A DNA stretch of 64,000 nucleotides from G016234445 sp964438865. Lineage in GTDB: Bacteria > Chloroflexota > Dehalococcoidia > Tepidiformales > Tepidiformaceae. The stretch spans positions 189,913 to 253,912 of the forward strand of contig CAYTMI010000003.1 in the NCBI GenBank assembly GCA_964438865.1, given 5' to 3'. The position numbers and the translations under genes are program-made. A model generated the notes under the pieces. It saw nothing but the letters and a program-made list of their open reading frames with translations, was not told where the DNA came from and searched no databases. Shown piece after piece: positions 59,701 through 64,000 of this stretch; the first letter of the stretch is position 1, and each line of letters starts with the position of its first letter.

Positions 59701-60004
59701 ATTCCCGGAGCACGTCACGGAGGTCCTCCGGGTCCAGCTCCTCGGACATGGCTGTGGAACTGGCGAGGTCGCAGAACATGACCGCCATGAGGCGGCGCTC
59801 GGCGCCCGGCACCGGCGAGGCGTGGCCCGGGCCAGGGTCGGTGTTCGCGGCCTGCAGGTAGGCAAGAGCGTCTTCGTTGCCGGGCGACAGCCGAAGCGCA
59901 GCCTCGGCCTTCTGGCGCACCAGCGGCCAGTTCGCCTCACCGATCGCCGCTTCGGCTTCGCCAAGCAGGCGGTCGATCTGCCTGAGCACGCGCTCCGTCG
60001 CCAT
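56720..60004 (-). CDS. Class III adenylate/guanylate cyclase-domain protein with AAA ATPase and TPR-like repeats
   Basis: A 1094-residue regulator. Residues 1-60 are helical. About 70-235 is a class III nucleotide cyclase domain (RRLMAVMFCDLASSTAMSEE, then AHYMGDGLLVYFG, then NDVVGETANIAARL). An AAA ATPase follows with Walker A GLGKTRLVREF and Walker B LIAVEDVHWLDPSS, and the C-terminal half is TPR-like helical repeats. The layout matches multi-domain ATPase regulators with a cyclase head. Activity and ligand are unknown. ATG 60004 has GGAGG upstream. Confidence 0.88.
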   Translation of the reverse strand: MATERVLRQIDRLLGEAEAAIGEANWPLVRQKAEAALRLSPGNEDALAYLQAANTDPGPGHASPVPGAERRLMAVMFCDLASSTAMSEELDPEDLRDVLREYQHAAAAIVDRLGGYTAHYMGDGLLVYFGFPTAHEDDADRAVRAALEIVDGVGSIRAPGGGHPLAARAGLHYGLAVVAEMGSGERIQPNDVVGETANIAARLQSLAPPGGVVASADLLRLTKAGYALEPLGPQALRGLSRPIEVSRVAGLAPRDWQTAEKGAPFLGRTRELAMVSRAWSEAVAGSGSGLLVRAEAGLGKTRLVREFQRRLDATDHTFIGVQGSAFHTNTAFYPVVRSVAGALLDLDAPRGAAPLDRLGLAYEGLGLAPAEGIPPLAMLLGLSLEGRYPELTGPPGEIRERIFAALLAWIVGLCNRRPVLIAVEDVHWLDPSSLDLVARVLPVARGKPLLLLLTTRTEFAVPEPVAASCLTFTLGRLDAADTEQLVAGLVAGTGVAPEEIRRLAARAEGVPLFAEELSRLAAEAGAAGEGSAPLPAARSTIPPALYGSLMARLDRAPANRRLAQLCSVVGREISVALVSGLAGNSEEQTLSDLDRLVEAGVLAPRGRNGHYAFKHALIQDVAYESLLRPDRAGFHAAVARQLEERFPSLRDAEPETVAYHLARAGDPGRAIPYLRRAATLASARFANTEAMNYLTQALELAHQGGAPPAVETELRLALGQPLTAVRGYASPEVEANYRLAMEAARTLSDPVQTFHALRGLGRFYQVQGGLDRARPIAKELVERAERIGSPFLMASAHLPLGEQLALGGYPEQALVELKRATGLFEEALGTADGAAAEEPYVSALAYSGFTAWFLGYPDRARAEIQRAIDRSRERNLPSGLVYSLVLAAWVHQLRDQPGPAGELAREAKAIAQERKFGYWLYASSCLVEWASARTGDADAVARVQAAVATYFAAGNRTAGAWLHSLVADAMLAHCDTAGARDAVAHGLETATATGEEAFEPLLWEIRGSILSTGAGGDADSRRDFRLAVTRARERGAKSLELRAAMRFAAAFSPEGTAALELALAKFPEQTADETRRARAILNSQPAIKEHTVDH

Positions 60005-60071
60005 GATGCCTCCAGCAGAAGTTGGGTCGCGGCTCCGGCGAGCGGCGACCGCACAAACGGGCGGGACTCCC

Positions 60072-61259
60072 CTATCGGCTGTCCTCGCCCGGCGGTTTGA
60101 CGTTCCATTCGCCCGCGAGCCGGTCCGGGATTGCGAACGCGGCCCGCTGGTGGCCCATCTCGTGGCCTGCGAGGTTTCGGACAAGGGAGGCGCCCGACGA
60201 CCCGAGGACCCTCCGCGCCAGCTTGCTCCGCCGTTCGATGGAGCTGACCCCGCGCTCGACGGCCATCCATGCTCGGAAGCCCATGGCGTCTCTTCCGGAG
60301 AGGGGGTCGATGCCGACCATGGCAGCGACGTCCGGCCCGTTCACGCGCGTGATCAAGCCGCGGCCAAAGGCGCGTCTGCGGCCCGGCCCGAGGAAGGGGT
60401 TCACCGCCCACAGCAGTTCGTCGGTCAGCGTTTTGCCGGCGTCCGACTTCTTGAACTGCCTCTCCTGGATTCGCGCCCACAGTTGGCGGGCGTCCGCCAG
60501 GTCAACCGGCGTCATTTCGGGCGAGACGCCGATGACCCGCCCGGCTACCAGCCATGTGTACACGTAGGCCCAGGCTTCATCGTCCGAAAGCCGGACGCCC
60601 AGCCGCCGGAGACAATCGACGACATGGACCGACATCGTCGAAATCGTGCCGGCCATATCCTCCTGGTTGATTGCGACTCCCCACGAGCGGGCCCAGACGA
60701 GGTGGCCCAGCGGCGACACCAGCTCGTCGTCCGGCTGGCCGACCATGTAGTCGCGCATCAGCCGTCGGACACCCGCGTGCATCAGACGAATCCGCTGGCA
60801 GGAGCGGATGCCCCGGCCGTCGGGGCCGAAACCGTCGTCTCCGCACACGTCGAAAAGGAGCTGGGCTGTCTCGAAGACTCTCCGCCGCGGGTCGCTTTCG
60901 AGCCGCGAGACACCATCGAGCATGTGGGCGATCCGGTACGATGCGTACCCGCCCGCGAGCGACCCGAAACAGAGCGAGAGGGCAATCTGGGGCGCGTACG
61001 ACGCCAGCACCTGTTCGCCCCGCTTCACCAGCTCGAAGTCGACGCTCCCGACGTGCCCGGTGGAGTCGAGATAGTCACGGAGTGCAGTTTCGATGGGCGC
61101 CCCGGGAGGGATGTCGTTCCGGACCAGGTGCCCGAGGAGCAGGTTGGTCGAGGCGACGTGGCCTTCTTTGACGATCGTGTCGACGAAGTCGTCGCCAACG
61201 GCGTCGCCCACAAGCCGCTGTTCGTTCAGGAAAGCTTCCGTCCAGCGTGATTCCGCCAT
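60072..61259 (-). CDS. MpaB/latex-clearing-protein-like (DUF2236) oxygenase
   Basis: A 395-residue helical protein with the DUF2236 core. RIRLMHAGVRRLMRDY holds the likely heme-binding His, NQEDMAGTISTMS is the second signature, and ELLWAVNPFLGPGRRRAFG lies in the C-terminal part. Family members include rubber-cleaving Lcp and MpaB; all are thought to use b-type heme to oxidise hydrophobic compounds. The substrate is unknown. TATGAT at 61291-61296 (minus strand) may be its promoter. Confidence 0.8.
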   Translation of the reverse strand: MAESRWTEAFLNEQRLVGDAVGDDFVDTIVKEGHVASTNLLLGHLVRNDIPPGAPIETALRDYLDSTGHVGSVDFELVKRGEQVLASYAPQIALSLCFGSLAGGYASYRIAHMLDGVSRLESDPRRRVFETAQLLFDVCGDDGFGPDGRGIRSCQRIRLMHAGVRRLMRDYMVGQPDDELVSPLGHLVWARSWGVAINQEDMAGTISTMSVHVVDCLRRLGVRLSDDEAWAYVYTWLVAGRVIGVSPEMTPVDLADARQLWARIQERQFKKSDAGKTLTDELLWAVNPFLGPGRRRAFGRGLITRVNGPDVAAMVGIDPLSGRDAMGFRAWMAVERGVSSIERRSKLARRVLGSSGASLVRNLAGHEMGHQRAAFAIPDRLAGEWNVKPPGEDSR

Positions 61260-61393
61260 CGGCCGTTACCCACCCCAGTTCAGAGTCGCGGATCATAGCA
61301 CACCGCCGCGCGCGCACGCCCCAAGGCTGGGGCCGATGGGGTCGGCAAGCTGGAACCGAAGGGCCATGGAAGACCTGGCGGCGATCGGCCACC

Positions 61394-63169
61394 ATGGAAC
61401 GCGGGGTGCCAATGGACTGGCCACCGATCGTCAAGGATGCGCGGGAGTGGACGGTCGCCCCGAACCTCGCTGACTACGAGGCGGCCCGGGCGGCGTTCTC
61501 GTGGGAAGGAGCGCGGGCTGAACTGGACGGACTTCCCGGCGGCGCGCTGAACATCGCCCACGAGGCCGTGGGGCGCCACGCCCGGGGGCGCTTGCGGGAC
61601 CGGACGGCCATCCGCTGGCTGGGCAAGTCGGGGGAACGGCGCGAGATCACCTATGGGGACCTGGACACGCTCAGCAGCCGGTTCGCCAACGTCCTGGCGG
61701 GGCTTGGCTTGCGGCGGGGCGAAGTCGTCTTCGCGCTCGCCGGCCGCATCCCCGAGCTCTATGCGGCGGCCCTCGGAACGCTGAAGTACGGGGCTGTGTT
61801 CTGCCCCATGTTCTCCGCGTTCGGGCCCGAACCGATCCGCCAGCGCATGGCGATCGGCGATGGCAGGGTGCTCGTCACCACCGGCGCGCTCTACGAACGG
61901 AAGGTTGCCGCGATCCGCGATGCCTTGCCGGGGCTGCGCCATGTGCTGACGGTCAACGGCGCGGGCGGGGAGGCGCCGGCCGGGACGCTCGACTTCGGGC
62001 AGACCATGGAACGCGCTTCCGCCAGCTTCGAAACCGCCCTTACCCGGCCGGAAGACATGGCGCTCCTTCACTTCACGAGCGGGACCACGGGCAAGCCGAA
62101 GGGCGCCGTCCACGTCCACGAAGCCGTCGTCGCCCACCACATCACGGGGAAGCTCGCGCTCGACTTCCACGACGGCGACGTGTTCTGGTGCACGGCGGAC
62201 CCGGGCTGGGTGACGGGCACTTCCTACGGGATCGTTTCGCCGCTGACGAACGGACTTACGATGATCGTGGACGAAGGCGAGTTCGATGCCGACCGCTGGT
62301 ACGGCACCATCCAGCGCGAACGTGTCACCGTCTGGTACACGGCGCCGACGGCGATCCGGATGCTGATGAAGGTGGGCGAGGAGGCGGTCCGCGACTACGA
62401 CCTGTCCAGCGTTCGCTTTATGTCGAGCGTGGGGGAGCCGCTGAACCCGGAGGCGGTCGACTGGGGCAGGCGGGTGCTCGGGCTGGCGATTCACGACAAC
62501 TGGTGGCAGACGGAGACGGGCGGGATCATGCTCGCGAACTTCCGGTCGATGGACATCCGCCCGGGTTCGATGGGCAAACCGCTGCCAGGAGTGGACGCGG
62601 CCATTGTCACGCGTGATCCCGGGGGCCGCGCCGCCGAGGTCACCGACCCGGGCGTGGAAGGCGAGCTCGCGTTGCGGCCAGGCTGGCCGTCGATGTTCCG
62701 AGCGTACCTGGGGGAAGAAGAGCGCTACCGGAAGTGCTTCGCGGACGGCTGGTACCTTACGGGGGACCTCGCCCGCCGCGATGCTGACGGCTACTACTGG
62801 TTCGTGGGCCGCATCGACGACGTCATCAAGTCGGCCGGGCACCTCATCGGGCCGTTCGAAGTCGAGAGCAGCCTGATGGAGCACCCCGCGGTGGCAGAGG
62901 CCGGGGTGATCGGCAAGCCGGACCCGGTAGCAGGTGAGGTCGTGAAGGCGTTCGTGTCGCTGAAGGCCGGGTTCGAGGCGAGCGAAGCGCTGCGGAAGGA
63001 GTTGCTCGGGTTCGCACGGCAGCGGCTGGGGCCGGCGGTCGCGCCGAGGGAGATTGACTTCCTTGATACGCTGCCTCGCACGCGAAGCGGCAAGATCATG
63101 CGGCGGCTGCTGAAGGCGCGGGAACTGGGCCTGCCGGAAGGCGATACTTCGACGCTGGAGACAACGTGA
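61394..63169 (+). CDS. Acetyl-CoA synthetase-like acyl-CoA ligase
   Basis: A 591-residue AMP-forming ligase: the A3 core FTSGTTGKPKG, WWQTETGG (A5), DGWYLTGDLARR (A7) and the C-terminal SGKIMRRLL with the catalytic Lys (A10). Length and WWQTETGG are closest to acetyl-CoA synthetases. It activates acetate or a short acyl acid to its CoA thioester. ATG 61394 is my choice; ATG 61412 is possible. The stop and the next start share an A (TGATG), so it is coupled to the dehydrogenase E1 gene. Confidence 0.93.
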   Translation: MERGVPMDWPPIVKDAREWTVAPNLADYEAARAAFSWEGARAELDGLPGGALNIAHEAVGRHARGRLRDRTAIRWLGKSGERREITYGDLDTLSSRFANVLAGLGLRRGEVVFALAGRIPELYAAALGTLKYGAVFCPMFSAFGPEPIRQRMAIGDGRVLVTTGALYERKVAAIRDALPGLRHVLTVNGAGGEAPAGTLDFGQTMERASASFETALTRPEDMALLHFTSGTTGKPKGAVHVHEAVVAHHITGKLALDFHDGDVFWCTADPGWVTGTSYGIVSPLTNGLTMIVDEGEFDADRWYGTIQRERVTVWYTAPTAIRMLMKVGEEAVRDYDLSSVRFMSSVGEPLNPEAVDWGRRVLGLAIHDNWWQTETGGIMLANFRSMDIRPGSMGKPLPGVDAAIVTRDPGGRAAEVTDPGVEGELALRPGWPSMFRAYLGEEERYRKCFADGWYLTGDLARRDADGYYWFVGRIDDVIKSAGHLIGPFEVESSLMEHPAVAEAGVIGKPDPVAGEVVKAFVSLKAGFEASEALRKELLGFARQRLGPAVAPREIDFLDTLPRTRSGKIMRRLLKARELGLPEGDTSTLETT

Positions 63170-64000
63170 TGGGCGCCACAAAGACCGTCAAGGGCGCGGA
63201 CGACCACGGCCTGGCGCTGTACCGCGAGATGGTGCGAATCCGGCGCTTCGAAGAGAAGTGCGCCGAGCTTTACAGCGCCGCGAAAATCCGCGGGTTCCTC
63301 CACCTGTACGTCGGGGAAGAGGCGGTCGCGGTCGGCGTCATGCAAGCACTGCGGCCCGAAGACGCGATTGTCGCGACCTACCGGGAGCACGGTCACGCGC
63401 TCGCCCGCGGGGTGGCAATGGGCCCGCTTATGGCGGAAATGTTCGGGAAGGTCACGGGGTGCAGCCGCGGACGTGGCGGCTCGATGCACGTGTTCGACGC
63501 CGCCACGCGGTTCGTCGGCGGCAACGCGATCGTCGGCGGCGGCCTGCCGCTGGCGGTGGGGATGGCGCTCGCTGACAAGCTGAGAGGGCTCGACCGGGTC
63601 ACGGCCTGCTTCTTTGGCGAGGGCGCGGTGGCGGAAGGGGAATTCCACGAGTCGATGAACCTGGCAGCGTTGTGGGACCTGCCCGTGCTGTTCTGCTGCG
63701 AAAACAACCTCTACGCGATGGGAACGGCTCTGGGGCGCTCCGAATCAGAAGTCGACCTTTGCCTCAAGGCCGCCAGCTACCAGGTCCCCGCCTGGCCGGT
63801 GGACGGCATGGATGTGCTGGCAGTGGAGGACGCCGCCCGGCGCGCGGCGACGGCGGTGCTCGGAGGCGGGGGGCCTGTGTTCCTGGAGCTCCGCACCTAC
63901 CGCTTCCGCCCTCATTCGATGTACGACCCCGAACTCTACCGTGACAAGTGGGCTTGCCCCGAATTGACGGACATCCAGGATGAGGGGGAGTACCCCGGGA
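63169..64000 (+). CDS. Pyruvate/acetoin dehydrogenase-type E1 alpha subunit (3' end outside window)
   Basis: The visible 277 residues show a thiamine-diphosphate E1 alpha: LYREMVRIRRFEEKC at the start, and GEGAVAEGEFHESMNLAALW ending in FCCENN, the TPP/Mg GDG-to-NN motif. YRFRPHSMYDPELYR is the phosphorylation-loop region. It decarboxylates pyruvate or acetoin-type substrates with an E1 beta and E2 that would follow. Start ATG 63169 overlaps the ligase stop. The frame is open at base 64000. Confidence 0.92.
   Translation, partial: MGATKTVKGADDHGLALYREMVRIRRFEEKCAELYSAAKIRGFLHLYVGEEAVAVGVMQALRPEDAIVATYREHGHALARGVAMGPLMAEMFGKVTGCSRGRGGSMHVFDAATRFVGGNAIVGGGLPLAVGMALADKLRGLDRVTACFFGEGAVAEGEFHESMNLAALWDLPVLFCCENNLYAMGTALGRSESEVDLCLKAASYQVPAWPVDGMDVLAVEDAARRAATAVLGGGGPVFLELRTYRFRPHSMYDPELYRDKWACPELTDIQDEGEYPG

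Noticed and set aside
1..64000. CRISPR array
   Set aside because: No regularly spaced direct repeats with unique spacers; the only tandem repeats are the iterons and the AGCGGAGTG tract.

Overview
This is 64 kb of high-GC bacterial chromosome with tightly packed genes. Many neighbours overlap by 1-44 bp (ATGA and GTGA junctions, convergent tails), and GTG and TTG starts are common. There is no rRNA, so the lineage is inferred. An F420/LLM-type oxidoreductase, paired thiolase-like/DUF35 genes, MaoC proteins, ferredoxin-type sulfite reductase and TANNNT boxes right next to start codons suit a Terrabacteria lineage. I lean to Chloroflexota (Dehalococcoidia/Tepidiformia-like) with modest confidence.

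Layout, 1-46.8 kb (chromosomal core): argJ (partial) and argC; an MBL hydrolase behind a tiny Cys-rich ORF; thiolase-like/DUF35 pair A; VOC and SDR enzymes; a MacB/FtsX-like ABC exporter; DUF309 and DUF402 proteins; argS; DUF429; an inositol-phosphatase-like enzyme; UbiA; cinA; acyl-CoA dehydrogenase; HAD; TauE/SafE; a four-gene redox group (muconolactone-isomerase-like, flavin reductase, ABM, Rieske); a kynureninase-like PLP enzyme with a second MBL hydrolase; an LLM oxidoreductase; 3-hydroxyacyl-CoA dehydrogenase opposite two MaoC genes; a CaiB/BaiF fragment; a secreted beta-helix protein; a sulfate-assimilation block (cysH-cysC-cysD-cysN-transporter, divergent from sulfite reductase); GNAT; thiolase-like/DUF35 pair B; hemB; a Fur-family regulator; and a peptide ABC transporter (binding protein plus two permeases).

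46.88-55.25 kb is an integrated element inserted in the 3' end of tRNA-Ala(GGC). It is bounded by a 63-bp direct repeat with two mismatches. It carries a tyrosine integrase, an unknown zinc-finger protein, an excisionase/AlpA-like protein, a zinc-motif protein, a primase-polymerase, a RepA-like helicase, iterons, a terminase small subunit, a lipoprotein, a small membrane protein and a repeat-rich GC tract. I see no capsid, portal, tail or large terminase gene. The int / AlpA / pri-rep / ori / terS order matches phage-inducible chromosomal islands (PICI/SaPI-like satellites), and this is the most interesting part of the window.

55.3-64 kb returns to chromosome: an unrecognised 460-aa protein, a class III cyclase-AAA-TPR regulator, an MpaB/Lcp-like (DUF2236) protein, an acetyl-CoA synthetase-like ligase and the start of a pyruvate-dehydrogenase-type E1 alpha gene.

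A recurrent signal is a TANNNT-like hexamer 5-9 nt before the start codon at about sixteen genes on both strands. It suggests widespread leaderless transcription and was used to choose several starts.
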